A DNA stretch of 64,000 nt from Tridacna crocea (Eukaryota; Mollusca; Bivalvia; Cardiida; Cardiidae), in assembly GCA_943736015.1 (NCBI GenBank), contig OX031071.1, forward strand, positions 1,738,501 to 1,802,500, read 5' to 3'. Under the pieces are notes generated by a model. It was given only the letters and a program-made list of their open reading frames with translations, searched no databases and was not told the origin of the DNA. A program made the position numbers and the translations under genes. Shown in pieces: positions 34,501-43,054 of the stretch (its first letter is position 1; each line of letters begins with the position of its first letter).

Positions 34501-37500
34501 TAGGGTCACTTGGAAACTGTAAATAAGCTTGTAACGAAAACATTTTCAGGTATCGGGATTGTCTGCAGTGATCGGGAACCAGCTATCAGGTTTGCAAAGT
34601 CTACAAGCATGGTTGTTGATTCTGGTCCTCTGCCTTATCGTCACAGCATGTACAGAAGTTACAAGTAATACGGCAACGACAGCTCTTATACTGCCGATTA
34701 TCTCTAACTTGGTACGTCCCCCTCGTATATCGCACGGGCTCCATTTTTTCAGTACATGTTTAATATACCCATTACGACTTTTCTTATCTTACACACGTTT
34801 GAGAAAGGCATTATTTGACGACATGTATGACTTCATTTTGTACTTCTTTCACAGAATTGAATCGGGTCTCTTTTATAGAAATTACTACGTGTACATGTAT
34901 TGTTTTGCATACCGAGATGATCATCAGGCCTCTTATGACAAAATTCATTCTCAATCTATTACGATTAAAATCCCCGAAGTTTAACAGCTCTGAAATAGGT
35001 TTTTGAAACAATCTGAGAAAACCTGAAATGCTGAATTCATACCTTTTCCCACAAGTTTTCTACCTTGTCAGAGACTAATAAAATGAACTAAACTTTTAGT
35101 GCCATATACTGGTATTAAATCCGCCGCACAAATGTTTTCAATATTTGAAACCCATACATAATGTATTCTGGCAAAGAGGTAAGTAATTTTTATCGATATA
35201 TGTGACCCATCAAGCAAAAAGGGACCATCTGGAAATTCTGTACATCAATTAGATGAAAACAGATCAACGATAGTGCAGGTCAATTTTAATTGATAATTCA
35301 AAAATGATTGTATAACTAGGTACAATGATCACTTTTCATACAAAACATGTCATTAAAGCGAAAAGTGTCAAACCTGGTCAGCCTGCGCATTTCGCGCAGT
35401 CTGACCAGGGTTGAAACTTTTCGCAGTTCTCAGATGGTCCCTTTTTGCGTGAGGGGTCAAAAATGTGCCATATTCAACCACTGATTTGACTTTTGCATAT
35501 TTAGTCAGACTTGTCTTATTTCCATCAAGTCGATTTTCCTCACAGGCTGTGTCTCTAGAGCTTGAACCAATATATCTTATGATGCCCGCCACATTTGCAG
35601 CCTCGTTTGCATTCATGCTTCCGGTTGCCACACCCCCAAACGCCGTTGTATTCTCCAGTGGACACGTCAGGGTACTTGACATGGTATGTACAACTATTCT
35701 GTTTAATTGTGAATGATAAACCAACATGCATTCTTGCAAGTTAAATTGTCTCCCTTCATGATAAACCAGATATAATGAGGGCCATTTTTGCAAGTTAAAT
35801 TTTCTCACTTACCAGATAAAGACCAAGGGTAACCAAATAGCAAACTGAACCCTTTATCCGAATTCCTTTCTTTTAATCCCTGGTTTCCTTGGGGATGTTG
35901 CGATATATATAACCTAATTTACAGGATAAGTGTAAGGCCCCCATGTAATTGAAATCAAATTCTGTTCTTGATCATCAGGAACTACGTATATATTGAGTTT
36001 TAAACAATCTCACTGGGTTCAATTGAAATATTATCTCAAGAACATAGCGGTGCAGTGCAAGAAACTCAAGGATAAAAACCAAGTAATCCACTCACCAGGA
36101 CCAATCTAATACTATAGTAATGGAAGTAACTGAAGAATGAACCTCATTAGATTTTGACCTCAGTTTTTGGATGGAAAGTTGATTACTTTGTGAGCTAAAA
36201 CAATAAAGATTCGACTGTTTACTCTTACGGTTGAAAGTGATTGGCACCAATACCAACTGTTTTCCATTTTACGAATCGTCTGAGTTTGAATAATCCCAGT
36301 ATCTTAATTTAGTATGAATGAAATAAACCTGTAATCTATAGACAGAACTCTTTACATTAACCCGCTTTGGGGACTTCCTATTAAAAAAAAACAATTGATG
36401 TGTTGGGAAATATGTACATGATGAATTACGGTTATTAGATTCGAACTTACCGTAGTGGACACGTAATAGAAAACAGCTATTTCCACTATAATATTATCCT
36501 ACAAATTTGCTATGATTTAAAATGAGAATTATTGAACTGCTTTAACCGAGCCACTTTTTCCCGTTTTTTTTTTCTTTCTTTTTAGGATTAGAAGCGAGGT
36601 AATTATCATTTCTTTTTGTAATGAGAATATAGGGGTTTTAGATATATAAATAATAAATCTAAGAAGGAAAAAAAAAAGTGGCTCGGTTAAATTAATGCAA
36701 TAATACTCGTTTTTCATCATAGCAAATTTTGTAGGATAATATTAATATAGTGGAAATAGCTGTTTTCCATTTCGGGTCAACTACCTTAAAGCGAAAAGTG
36801 TCAACCGTGGTGAGACTGCGCAATTCGCGCAGTATGACCAGGGTTATCATACCCCCACAACGTAGAGGAGGGGGGTATACTAGAATTGCCATGGCTGTCT
36901 GTCCGTCCGTCCGCCTGTCCGTAGACACAAATTTGTCCGCAGCAATACTCCTACAGTTTTTCATGTACTGAACTCAAATGTACACACAGGGTTTCTATAT
37001 AATATTATATAAAGTTGTGCTTGTACTGTCTTCATGACCCTGCTGCGATTTGTTATGGAATTTTCTCCCCTTGAACTTTTTTCAACTTTTATTTTTGTAC
37101 TAAACCATTCTGCATTCTGTACAAAGACTTGTTTTTGTGACAAGGAGCTGGTGGGGGGTATAATTACGTGTAGGAGAGCTCTAGTTTGAAACTGGTATTG
37201 CCCAATTAGTTTAACCCTTTACCACACAATGACGACTTTTAACGACCCTGAGGAAGAAGTCTTTTTGTAAACATTGTAAGAAAAGGAGAAAATGCTGGTT
37301 ACCAGCATTTTCTCCTTTTTCCACAAAGTTTTCTATCCAATCAAAGCAAAATGTCACCATTTGAGCCACTTTGAAATTGTCAGTTGCAAATGCTTTCAAT
37401 TTGGATAGGTCTAAAATTTTGCCGTGTGGTAGCGGGTAAGGGGCCCTTTGTGGATCTGTGATAAAGTTCAGGACTCAAGGCCTGGAGACCCTGGGTTGAA

Positions 37501-38508
37501 GCTAACTGGTGCCACTGGGCTCTTCTCAAGAGCGCAAGGTATCTCAGAGCCCCAGCGGTGCAGTGCAAGAAACTCAAGGATAAAAACCAAGTAATCCACT
37601 CACCAGGACCAATCTAATACTATAGTAAGGGAAGTAACTGAAGAATGACCCTCATTAGATTTTGACCTCAGTTTTTGGATGGAAAGTTGATTACTTTGTG
37701 AGCTAAAACAATAAAGATTCGACTGTTTACTCTTACGGTTGAAAGTGATTGGCACCAATACCAACTGTTTTCCATTTTACGAATCGTCTGAGTTTGAATA
37801 ATCCCAGTATCTTAATTTAGTATGAATGAAATAAACATGTAATCTATAGACAGAACTCTTTACATTAACCCGCTTTGGGGACTTCCTATTAAAAAAAAAA
37901 CAATTGATGTGTTGGGAAATATGTACATAATGAATTACGGTTATTAGATTCGAACTTACCGTAGTGGACACGTAATAGAAAACAGCTATTTCCACTATAA
38001 TATTATCCTACAAAATTGCTATGATTTAAAATGAGAATTATTGAACTGCTTTAACCGAGCCACTTTTTCCCATTTTTTTTTTCTTTCTTTTTAGGATTAG
38101 AAGCGAGGTAATTATCATTTCTTTTTGTAATGAGAATATAGGGGTTTTAGATATATAAATAATAAATCTAAGAAGGAAAAAAAAAAGTGGCTCGGTTAAA
38201 TTAATGCAATAATACTCGTTTTTCATCACAGCAAATTTTGTAGGATAATATTAATATAGTGGAAATAGCTGTTTTCCATTTCGGGTCAACTACCTTAAAG
38301 CGAAAAGTGTCAACCGTGGTGAGACTGCGCAATTCGCGCAGTATGACCAGGGTTGACACTTTTTGCAGTTCCCAGAAGGTCCCTTTTTGTGTGATGGGTC
38401 ACAATTATTTCACTTGTATTACAGGTGAAGGCCGGGATAGTGTTGAACGTCATTGCTGTGTTAATACTTCTGCTGATGAACGAGACTGTGGGAAAAGTTA
38501 TCTTCTAA
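20078..38508 (+). CDS. SLC13-family Na+/di- or tricarboxylate cotransporter, complete 14-exon gene
   Basis: Fourteen exons join in frame to a 573-residue protein, close to the usual 550-600 of animal SLC13 carriers. The family moves citrate, succinate or related carboxylates into the cell with sodium across the plasma membrane. Visible marks are WITEALP in exon 2, the first SNT sodium/carboxylate motif near residues 139-141 (ISNTATTAMM), the second near 485-487 (TSNTATTALI), LLGGGFSIAKAAQ, and the late signature AFMLPVATPPNAVVF. All introns are GT/AG and every phase agrees. The start ATG opens a short hydrophobic N-terminus as in relatives. It is closest by eye to the vertebrate SLC13A2/3/5 group, but which carboxylate it prefers cannot be read. 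The introns are filled with MITEs; splice-site duplications affect exons 2 and 4. Confidence 0.92.
20262..20420. mobile_element. Family M element
   Basis: ACCTCTAGATAAGAAGTAGTG and CCCTCTATCTGGAACTCT ends, with an inner CCAAAACCCTATGAGG and ACAACATAGGGTTTAG pair. It is shorter than the copy at 23061, having lost half of the central palindrome. Confidence 0.75.
20640..21145 (-). repeat. Composite repeat I, inverted copy
   Basis: Body (CTCGTGATCTGATTGGTTAA, ATATATCATGTACCCTGGC, CAGTGACGTCAGTTTTCATT) then foldback (TTGTATGGTCAGGTGGCAGG ... CTGCCACCCGACCGTACAAC), in the reverse order of 12313-12840. Together they form an inverted pair 7.8 kb apart. Confidence 0.65.
21443..21664 (-). mobile_element. 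TTAA-A MITE
   Basis: Left end eroded (AACTTACCAGACGATAAAAG), GCATTTGCAGTCGACAA block, perfect core, right end TGTGTGGTAAAGGGTTAA. 21146-21442 has nothing clear. Confidence 0.85.
21735..21835 (+). repeat. Possible tRNA-like SINE head
   Basis: CCCAGTGACCAGTGTCGGTA and a B-box-like GGTTCAAATCTC about 35 bp later. Only one copy is in the window, so this is a weak call. Confidence 0.3.
21935..22130 (-). mobile_element. SINE, family 3, inverted copy
   Basis: Reverse complement of the 14228 element: AATATCGATTGAGGAATAAG, CCCAAAGTTGACACCTGCTC, GCATCGAACTCGGGACC and TCACAATCATGGACACC. Confidence 0.7.
22168..22490 (+). mobile_element. SINE, family 2, with tail
   Basis: A box (CAGCTCAGTCGGTAGCG), B box (GGTTCGATTGG), body CAATTTCTTTCCGAGGATTG, CATGTGGGAAAGCAGCCAGT, then GTTAAACACAATACAATC and an (AATC)n tail. 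It is the longest family 2 copy. Confidence 0.78.
22605..22833 (+). mobile_element. TTAA-B MITE
   Basis: TTAACCCTTTACTCCATAGA and TTATGGGGTAAAGGGTTAA ends. The hairpin core GAAAACATTGTGGCAAAAGG, TGAAATTGCTCGT pairs with its complement. Confidence 0.9.
23061..23258. mobile_element. Family M element, uninterrupted
   Basis: AGAGCTCCGGATAAGAGGGA and the inverted TATCTAGAGCTC end, with a central palindrome AGAATCGTCTCGATGAGACG flanked by GGTACTCATT/AATGAGTACC. 23259-23547 contains a decayed TTAA-A core (23330-23395). Confidence 0.8.
23548..23768 (+). mobile_element. TTAA-A MITE, diverged
   Basis: TTTTACCTCACAATGCCGAC at the left. The core shows changes on both arms (GTTGGAAAAGGAAGAAATGC). Ends ATAGTATGGTTAAGAG. 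23769-24558 (rest of SLC13 intron 1) has no recognisable feature. Confidence 0.7.
24559..24708 (+). CDS. SLC13 exon 2 (residues 34-83)
   Basis: ESSCGYVMIIMAIYWITEAL, then PIYVTGLLPVFLFPIAGVMS, then ASAVASVFLN. Acceptor TTTACAG, donor AAT before GTAAGTAAAT, phase 0 at both ends. WITEALP is conserved across SLC13. A copy of the donor lies 20 bp downstream. Confidence 0.9.
24702..24763 (+). repeat. Triplicated 20-bp unit carrying the exon 2 donor site
   Basis: AAATGTAAGTAAATGCCTTT is repeated, then once more as AAATATAAGTAATC. The first unit is the real donor. Use of the second (GT at 24729) would add 20 nt reading VSKCL and then TAA. Confidence 0.9.
25354..25469 (+). CDS. SLC13 exon 3 (residues 84-122)
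   Basis: GATLMFIGGMIVAVAIEEWQ, then IHKRIAIRMLLFLGSKPA, ending AT in phase 2 before GTAAGG. It matches the MLFVGGLLVAIAVEHWNLHK region of vertebrate relatives. Confidence 0.9.
25685..25910 (-). mobile_element. TTAA-A MITE
   Basis: TTAATCCTTTCCCAAACGAC at the left, intact core, right end GTTTGGGAAAAGAT with the terminal TTAA lost. It is inserted in the minisatellite. Confidence 0.85.
26053..26428. mobile_element. Family E MITE, first end type
   Basis: CTTAAGGTAAAACCTGTGTA and TACACAGGTCTTACCTTAAG ends. The interior is nearly the reverse complement of the 8526 copy. Confidence 0.87.
26986..27181 (+). repeat. Duplicated exon 4 edge around a family G palindrome
   Basis: ATAATAATTTCAGGCTGATG and the next 25 bp (intron end, AG, and exon start to TCAGCC) occur at 26988-27029 and again at the real exon (27170 onward). 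Between them sits a G element starting GGCCCGTATACACCAACC with a central hairpin CTTCTGATTGGCTAAACC/GGTTTAGCCAATCAGAAG. The decoy acceptor leads to TAA near 27122. Confidence 0.88.
27182..27315 (+). CDS. SLC13 exon 4 (residues 122-166), first SNT motif
   Basis: LMFGLMMSAWFLSMWISNTA, then TTAMMLPIVNAILDHLDEEQ, then KAKN, phase 1 at the end. S139-N140-T141 is the first conserved SNT sodium and carboxylate contact, placed as in the human citrate carrier. Confidence 0.92.
27778..27850. mobile_element. TTAA-C element, right part
   Basis: GTGCAGTCTGATCTTGATCT, ACAATGTCCGCAAAAGGTCA, and the end CGGCCTAAGGGTTAA. The left hairpin arm is missing. Confidence 0.6.
27950..28076 (+). CDS. SLC13 exon 5, polar cytosolic linker (residues 167-208)
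   Basis: DNERNEMKQNERNEIELTVV, then NYGETNAYSTQDETIDTGTQ, then DK. It is required to keep frame between exon 4 (phase 1) and exon 6 (needs phase 2). It falls in the variable hydrophilic loop of SLC13 proteins, so sequence similarity is not expected. Confidence 0.8.
28518..28551. repeat. (CT)n microsatellite
   Basis: A CT run of about 30 bp within a pyrimidine-rich stretch ahead of exon 6. Confidence 0.85.
28615..28779 (+). CDS. SLC13 exon 6 (residues 209-263)
   Basis: STKDMPLNGADTTNTDWHQV, then RKAFNLCVAYAADIGGTGSM, then TGSGPNLVLKGQTD. The GGTGSMTGSGPNLVL segment is a strong family signature. The donor is CT before GTATGG, phase 2. Confidence 0.92.
28916..29044 (+). CDS. SLC13 exon 7 (residues 264-306)
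   Basis: LIYRKMGKESPLTFGTWLLY, then GVPTSLIIVVLAWIWLMIFF, then LRRR. Contains a membrane segment followed by an arginine cluster facing the cytosol. Phase 2 at both ends. Confidence 0.9.
   Translation, partial: DIQKDGKGIAADLRHVASVRCSYITNHCCPRLDLVNDFLPSP
29394..29489 (+). CDS. SLC13 exon 8 (residues 307-338)
   Basis: VLTSCCGRQNTTEAARVRNI, then LLSEYSKLGKL. It matches the cytosolic LxEEYxKLG region of relatives. Acceptor CATTGCAG, donor AG before GTTCGT. Confidence 0.85.
29771..30041. mobile_element. Family N MITE with two inner hairpins
   Basis: Ends TATGGGTTGCAACAGTCGA and GTGTTGCAAGCCATA. Two GC-rich hairpins inside (CGGATCAGCCTGCGCAGTAC and GGATTAGCCTGCGCGGACTG), each bounded by AAGTGT/ACACTT. 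A partial sister is at 58417. 30042-30353 has nothing clear. Confidence 0.8.
30354..30582 (-). mobile_element. TTAA-A MITE, 39 bp from an exon
   Basis: TTAACCCTATCCAAAACGAC and TTGGGAAAAGGTTAA ends, intact core. The right end lies 39 bp before SLC13 exon 9, so it sits over the usual branch-point zone. Confidence 0.9.
30622..30726 (+). CDS. SLC13 exon 9 (residues 339-373)
   Basis: SFAQLAVIGHLILLVILWIT, then RDLGGAYGWSHIFQD. It matches the LVILWFSRDPG region of relatives. The acceptor is TTTTATGACAG, phase 2 at both ends. Confidence 0.9.
31416..31510 (+). CDS. SLC13 exon 10 (residues 374-405)
   Basis: RFINDAVPAVLVGALIFTFP, then SVIPRVFCCKDS, phase 1 at the end. A membrane segment followed by a short loop. 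Confidence 0.88.
31606..31756. mobile_element. Family G-like foldback
   Basis: CAGGCCCCTTATTCACCGAA at the left and TTGGTGAATATGAGCCT at the right, with AGTTGCATTCTCAGACG and an inner AATTAGACTAGGAGTA. It is an inverted-end element related in style, not in detail, to the G copy at 60689. Confidence 0.55.
32433..32804. mobile_element. Family E MITE
   Basis: TTATGTAGTAGACCCAAAAC and AGAATGGTACTACGTTAA ends with the standard interior. Its right end is 58 bp from SLC13 exon 11. 31757-32432 shows no other feature apart from A-rich AAATAAA repeats near 32260-32350. Confidence 0.82.
32863..32984 (+). CDS. SLC13 exon 11 (residues 405-446)
   Basis: GMTPQEKVARPLLSWGQFHE, then KMPWGIVFLLGGGFSIAKAA, then Q, phase 0 at the end. 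MPWGIVFLLGGGFSIAK is highly conserved in SLC13 carriers. Confidence 0.92.
33224..33451 (+). mobile_element. TTAA-B MITE
   Basis: TTAACCCTTTACTCCATAGA and TTGGGTAAAGGGTTAA ends. The core GGTGAAATTGCTCGTGATGA and its complement is nearly perfect. Confidence 0.9.
33951..34223. mobile_element. Family F foldback, multi-module
   Basis: Ends AGGTGTAATGCAGAGAAATG and CATTTCTCTGCATTACACCG. The inside is a run of short inverted modules CTACGTAGAGAAATGACCC and GGGTCATTTCTCTACG in alternating orientation. 33452-33950 has nothing recognisable. A TTAA-A right-end scrap (GTGCGGTAAAGAGTTAA) lies at 34451-34467. Confidence 0.85.
34550..34711 (+). CDS. SLC13 exon 12 (residues 447-500), second SNT motif
   Basis: VSGLSAVIGNQLSGLQSLQA, then WLLILVLCLIVTACTEVTSN, then TATTALILPIISNL. 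S485-N486-T487 is the second sodium/substrate motif. Phase 0 at both ends. Confidence 0.93.
35201..35459 (+). mobile_element. Family D MITE
   Basis: TGTGACCCATCAAGCAAAAA and CTTTTTGCGTGAGGGGTCA ends. Inner hairpin CCTGGTCAGCCTGCGCATTT / GCGCAGTCTGACCAGG. 35000-35190 holds a decayed TTAA-A remnant. Confidence 0.87.
35546..35683 (+). CDS. SLC13 exon 13 (residues 501-546)
   Basis: AVSLELEPIYLMMPATFAAS, then FAFMLPVATPPNAVVFSSGH, then VRVLDM. FAFMLPVATPPNA is the C-terminal family signature. Acceptor CCTCACAG, donor before GTATGT, phase 0. Confidence 0.93.
36046..36845 (+). repeat. Segmental duplication, copy 1 of 800 bp
   Basis: From AGCGGTGCAGTGCAAGAAAC to TGACCAGGGTT this block is nearly identical to 37554-38354, about 1.5 kb downstream, differing by only scattered bases. 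It contains a short E element (36452-36787) and a D fragment. A very recent duplication within SLC13 intron 13. Confidence 0.9.
36452..36787. mobile_element. Family E MITE, shortened
   Basis: CGTAGTGGACACGTAATAGA at the left and TTCGGGTCAACTACCTTAA at the right. The central block is deleted compared with the 17805 copy. Confidence 0.8.
36846..37205 (+). repeat. CCCCCACAACG repeat with TCCG microsatellite, copy 1
   Basis: ACCCCCACAACGTAGAGGAG, TATACTAGAATTGCCATGG, then CTGTCTGTCCGTCCGTCCG and a body to AACTGGTATTGCCCAATTAG. Repeated at 42436-42825 with the same TTAA-A copy attached. Confidence 0.85.
37211..37437 (+). mobile_element. TTAA-A MITE in the duplicated block
   Basis: TTAACCCTTTACCACACAAT at the left, GCCGTGTGGTAGCGGGTAA at the right. 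Nearly the same sequence as the copy at 42826, showing the two are duplicates rather than independent insertions. 37440-37553 is a tRNA-like low-copy repeat also seen at 43067-43180. Confidence 0.88.
37554..38354 (+). repeat. Segmental duplication, copy 2 of 800 bp
   Basis: The near-identical partner of 36046-36845, with its E element at 37959-38295. Unlike copy 1 it continues into the right half of a D element, which ends at 38402, 22 bp ahead of exon 14. Confidence 0.9.
38425..38508 (+). CDS. SLC13 exon 14, C-terminus (residues 547-573) and stop
   Basis: VKAGIVLNVIAVLILLLMNE, then TVGKVIF and TAA. It encodes the last membrane segment. The C-terminal tail is shorter than in vertebrate relatives, which carry several more residues after the WGRAIF-like segment. 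Confidence 0.9.
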   Translation: MKAGIVLNVIAVLILLLMNETVGKVIF

Positions 38509-39050
38509 CCCCTCCGTCAGCTATTTAAATCCATGGTTTAGAACACTAAGGAGTAAGAATCAAAACATTTCAGGGACAGGAGCATGCGCTGATAACATCT
38601 TATCTTGTCCCCAAAACGTGTGTTTTATGTTATCTAACCCTTTCAAGCATTCGCCAAACTAAATCAAGTTTCAATGTCAGTGTTGATAATTTTTTCGAAA
38701 TAATTGATTAAAATTTTGATTTTCCATATAAATTGAGTGTTTTTGTATAATGTGGTAATTTGGACCAATATAGACGTTGTATGATTGTGAATCATGACTG
38801 TGCATAGGGAAATTTGTTCTTTTAACGGCTTATGTTCGTAAGAATGTTCAATGACTATTTTACCAGAATACTCAGTTAATAGATACACTAAATAGATGTG
38901 ATGGATCTCGAATTATATTGCGATATTTTTCTTGGTTTGATGCATTTCGGAGTTGCAACCTCTTTTTCAGAGAGGGCGCGTCATATATTCTTGCTTTGTC
39001 ACGCTAGGTTATGATGAAAAAAAAATAATGAAATAATTTTTGAAGTGTGC

Positions 39051-39056
39051 AATAAA
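39051..39056 (+). other. Candidate poly(A) signal for SLC13
   Basis: AATAAA 540 bp after the stop codon. It is the first canonical hexamer I see downstream, but the AT-rich context makes it tentative. Confidence 0.35.
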
Positions 39057-39059
39057 CAA

Positions 39060-40093
39060 CGACATCTTGCTCTGTATTCATTACTGAGAATATTCTGAGT
39101 CTTATACAAAGAACGTTCTTAAGAATGGTCGGTGAATACAAGCCCTATATACGCCTGTTGTGATATACGCATGAACGTGTATTGACCTCTATTGCCTACT
39201 TCATTTAATCTGACCCAGGTCAACATCATTTACATAAATTAAATTATATTTTACTCCACGATATTGCCTTCGGCATACACCCCGAATAGTCACGTATATA
39301 TTTGCGAAAACCAAATTGCTAAAATCAGCATAAAGTGCAGAATCAGATTTAATGAAGTAGATTACCAAACCATTCAAAATTGCATCTCCAGTCTCAATCT
39401 TGATTTAGAAAGAGACACAAGTTTTGATTGGCTAAATCACATTAAGTCAACGTTGGTACAGGTGTAATTTTCAACAAGTAAAATCGAGAGAGATAGGTAT
39501 ACTCAGCAATACTTACAAACCGCCACCCTTGTATCTTAAGCAAATTTGACCAAGTAATAGACAGGAAAATGGAAAAAAGTAACATATATCTTGACGTTAA
39601 GTATGGTGCTATTAGGAAATAATTCTCGATTTTGCTAACAGAAGGCCTGTCTTTCTACACAAAGGAAATACAAATTAGTTGCGCATGCATGGATTCAAAG
39701 GGCGGTAATAGGTTTGAAAAAAACCCCAGACATTCATTAAAAACCAAAACCAAATGAATGGTGTTCTTTCCAGACAGTGATGCAAAAAAGAAAAGGCCTA
39801 CGAGAAATCACAGCTTAAACATGGCGGTTTATAATTTTTGTTGAGTATACATGTTGCAACGACTTATTTAGCAACTTATATAAAGAAATGTGTTTAACCG
39901 TATTTAACTGACCTACTTGAAACCAAAAACAGATACTGAAGTCCCTCGTGTCCCAATAAGTGGAGCAGAGAGCTACATGTATTGACACCGTCACGTGACT
40001 GTATCAGTCGGCACATATCCATCCTCTTTGCTGAATAGAGGCATCCCAATTTGAATAAATTTGTGGATTGGTGTGTGCTTCCTCGTTTCAAAT
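39060..40093. other. Intergenic, no gene seen
   Basis: Only a family G end (AATATTCTGAGTCTTATACA and GAATGGTCGGTGAATACAAG, 39085-39142) is recognisable. Confidence 0.5.
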
Positions 40094-40318
40094 TTAACCC
40101 TTTACCATAGAGTTGCTAATCTTAATGACCCATGAGAAAGAAAGATAATGAAAACATGGTGGGAAAAGGAGAAAATGCTGGTAACCAGCATTTTCTCCTT
40201 TTCCCACAATGTTTTCTATCCTTCCCGAGACAAATTTCAATTTACATTTAATAGTAATGTCTGCAAATACTTTCAATTTTGACAAGTTTAAAATTTCAAC
40301 GTTTTGTAAGTGGGTTAA
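40094..40318 (+). mobile_element. TTAA-A MITE
   Basis: TTAACCCTTTACCATAGAGT and GTTTTGTAAGTGGGTTAA ends, perfect core. Confidence 0.88.
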
Positions 40319-40752
40319 AGTAGTTTATTATCCTAAACACCGTGTCATGTGTCCGTCGTATGTCACGCCCCAAATACCATACTAGTTAAAGACACACTAT
40401 CGGCCAAATATAAACAACCAAAAATACTGTGCTACTTTTACAGTACATTTTTCTGTCAGCAAATAGTATTTTGACACATTGCACTGTACATAATATACTA
40501 TCAACCTATGATAAATGGAGAATATTTTTGTGTGTGTGTGTCATTTTTTTTTCGTGAAAGATTTTAATTAATTTCATTGAGTGAACATCATCGCATTTAC
40601 GAGTGAAAATATCACAGATCTTAACGAGATGAAATAGATATAGGATCTGACATGAGTTGGATTTTGAGATAAGATTTTATCAAACGAATCTAGGGAAATG
40701 AAAGTCTTTGGCGAGTTTAGTAACATTTTCCTTGACGAGTTTAATAAATAGA

Positions 40753-40908
40753 GGATAATCAACTGGTTATTTTTGATATGAAAAATATCTCACGAGGATG
40801 CGTTGTTAGGCGTTGAAAAAACGAATGCGCAGCACAAATTTTTTTAACGCCTTACGACGCATCCGAGTGAGATATTTTTCATATCAAAAATAACCGGTTG
40901 ATTATTCT
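40753..40908. mobile_element. Family J foldback
   Basis: Long hairpin: ATAATCAACTGGTTATTTTT, GATATGAAAAATATCTCACG and its complement. The arms differ slightly. An inverted-context sister lies at 50855 in AS3MT intron 3. Confidence 0.85.
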
Positions 40909-40959
40909 ATTTATTATATACCTTATTAACATCATTATTTGTAATTTTTCGTTTGAAAG

Positions 40960-41420
40960 TCGAAAAAAAATGTAGTCGAAAAAAAGTAGTTCCTAAATTA
41001 CGGCAGGAAGTGAAAGTGAAAGTTGATATCGCCACTAGTGATGATATCAAAGTTTATTACACTGGGAAATTCCAGGATTTCACTGCTAGGTATAAATTAT
41101 AATAAATTTCGATCTTTCACTAAAAAGAAACCAAACAACTATTCTGTTTATTTCATGCTTCTAGCCTTTTTTTTGAGAACTTACACTATATACTGAATTT
41201 GTTTTTTGCTAATAATCCAGTTCATTTCTTTACGGATTCACGGAAATTCCCCGTGCCGTACCCCAGTCTGCACAGCAACGCATTACAGTATTACGTAAAG
41301 CGCGAGAAACGTTCGGTAAATAACGTCATATTTCCATCTGGTTGACTGGCATGCGCACTTTACCCGAGTAACTAGTGCGCGGAAACTACTGCTCCCGCTT
41401 TCTTTTGGAGTCAGAAAATA
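40960..41420. repeat. Dispersed repeat linked to family J
   Basis: TAGTTCCTAAATTACGGCAG, GATATCGCCACTAGTGATGA and GTAATAAAC-type blocks recur inverted at 50700-50850. ATTCCCCGTGCCGTACCCC and GTAAAGCGCGAGAAACG recur at 63300-63350. Confidence 0.65.
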
Positions 41421-41452
41421 AAATCTGTATTTTTCATCGGCCTTAACCCATT

Positions 41453-41672
41453 ACCACACAATCCCTACTTTTGACGCCCCTGAGAAAAAAAGCCTTTTGA
41501 AAACACAGTGGGAAAAGGAGAAAATGCTGGTAACCAGCATTTTCTCCTTTTTCCACAGTGTTTTCTACCCTTCCCAGAACAAATTTCAATTTTTCAGTCA
41601 CCTTTATTTTGTTGTCTGCAAATGCTTTCAATTTGGGCCAGTCTAAAATTTTCTCGTGTGGTAAAGAGTTAA
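41453..41672 (+). mobile_element. TTAA-A MITE
   Basis: TTAACCCATTACCACACAAT and GTGTGGTAAAGAGTTAA ends. The core is intact apart from ACAGTG in both arms, a compensated change. Confidence 0.9.
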
Positions 41673-41989
41673 CCATGAAATATCGAAAACTTTTCCACCA
41701 TTATTTCTCGATAAACTACCGGAGATCATAAAATAAAATCCATATCCTGAATGGTACAAGTATAAACTAGTTTTGTCCCAATTTAACCCCCGGATTGGTA
41801 AAATCTTGCATGCAGTGGACCTTTAATGTTACATTGACTGTTACAAAAAGAGGTCATGTACGTTCCTTTTCTGGATACAGGTATCTCCTTCCCTTATTTT
41901 CTTATTTCTTATTTTACTGAAAAAAAAAAGCCACATTGACGTTTTCAAATCGGAATACGGTAGTCCAATTTTTTTTCGTTTTGTAAAAA

Positions 41990-42147
41990 GTTAACTCTTT
42001 ACCAAACGACAAAACTTTTGACCTGGGTCAAATTGAAAGGATGTGCAGACGACAAATTAAAATGTTACGAAATTCGTGGGTTTTATCTTTGATAGGGTAG
42101 AAAACATCGCGGAAACAGGAGAAAACATCGCGGAAAAAGGACAAAAT
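41990..42147 (-). mobile_element. TTAA-A MITE, left half only
   Basis: TTAACTCTTTACCAAACGAC and TGATAGGGTAGAAAACATCG are present, then the element dissolves into the tetranucleotide array. Confidence 0.7.
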
Positions 42148-42290
42148 TCTAGTCAATCAATCAGTCAGTCAGTCAGTCAGTCACCCAGCCAGTCAATCGA
42201 TCATTCAATAAGTCAGTCAGCCAGTCAGTCAGTCAGTCAGTCAGTCAGTCAGTCAGTCAGCCGATCAATCAATCAATCAATCAATCAATA
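42147..42290. repeat. (AGTC)n/(AATC)n microsatellite
   Basis: About 35 tetranucleotide units, mostly CAGT, bounded by CAAT units at both ends. Confidence 0.9.
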
Positions 42291-42435
42291 GGCCTGTAGA
42301 AACAAGGCTCTGTAATTTACCAATCGCATATTTCTTATTATACATTTGACACAAAGAGACAAACACCAAGAATTAGAGAACATGCCATCTTACACAACTT
42401 TACCGAAAATGCTCTGGACAAGTAATTATCATAGT

Positions 42436-42825
42436 CCCACAACGTAGAGGAGGGGGTATACTAGAATTGCCATGGCTGTCTGTCCGTCCGTCCGCCTGTC
42501 CGTAGACACAAAACTGTCCGCAGCAATACTCCTACAGTTTTTCATGTACTGAACTCAAATGTACACACAGGGTTTCTATATAATATTATATAAAGTTGTG
42601 CTTGTACTGTTTTCATGACCCTGCTGCGATTTGTTACGGAATTATCTCCCCTTGAACTTTTTTCAACTTTTATTTTTGTACTAAACCATTCTGCATTCTG
42701 TACAAAGACTTGTTTTTGTGACAAGGAGCTGGTGGTGGGGGGGTGTATAATCACGTGTAGGAGCTGGTGGGGGTATAATCACGTGTAGGATAGCTCTGGT
42801 TTGAAACTGGTATGTCCCAATTAGT
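42436..42825 (+). repeat. CCCCCACAACG repeat with TCCG microsatellite, copy 2
   Basis: Near-copy of 36846-37205. The GGTGGGGG and CACGTGTAGGA segment near its end is doubled here. Confidence 0.85.
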
Positions 42826-43054
42826 TTAACCCTTTACCACACAATGACGACTTTTAACGACCCTGAGGAGGAAGACTTTTGTAAATCTTGTAAGAAAAGG
42901 AGAAATTGCTGGTTACCAGCATTTTCTCCTTTTTCCACAAAGTTTTCTATCCAATCAAAGCAAAATGTCACCATTTGAGCCACTTTGAAATTGTGAAATG
43001 CAAATGCTTTCAAGTTGGATAGGTCTAAAATTTTGCCGTGTGGTAGCGGGTTAA
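42826..43054 (+). mobile_element. TTAA-A MITE in the duplicated block
   Basis: Partner of the copy at 37211, with matching private changes (GTAAGAAAAGGAGAAA in the core and GTGTGGTAGCGGGTTAA at the end). Confidence 0.88.

Noticed and set aside
35368..35808. 146-codon minus-strand frame
   Set aside because: It is the antisense of SLC13 exon 13, whose plus-strand reading carries the family signature.
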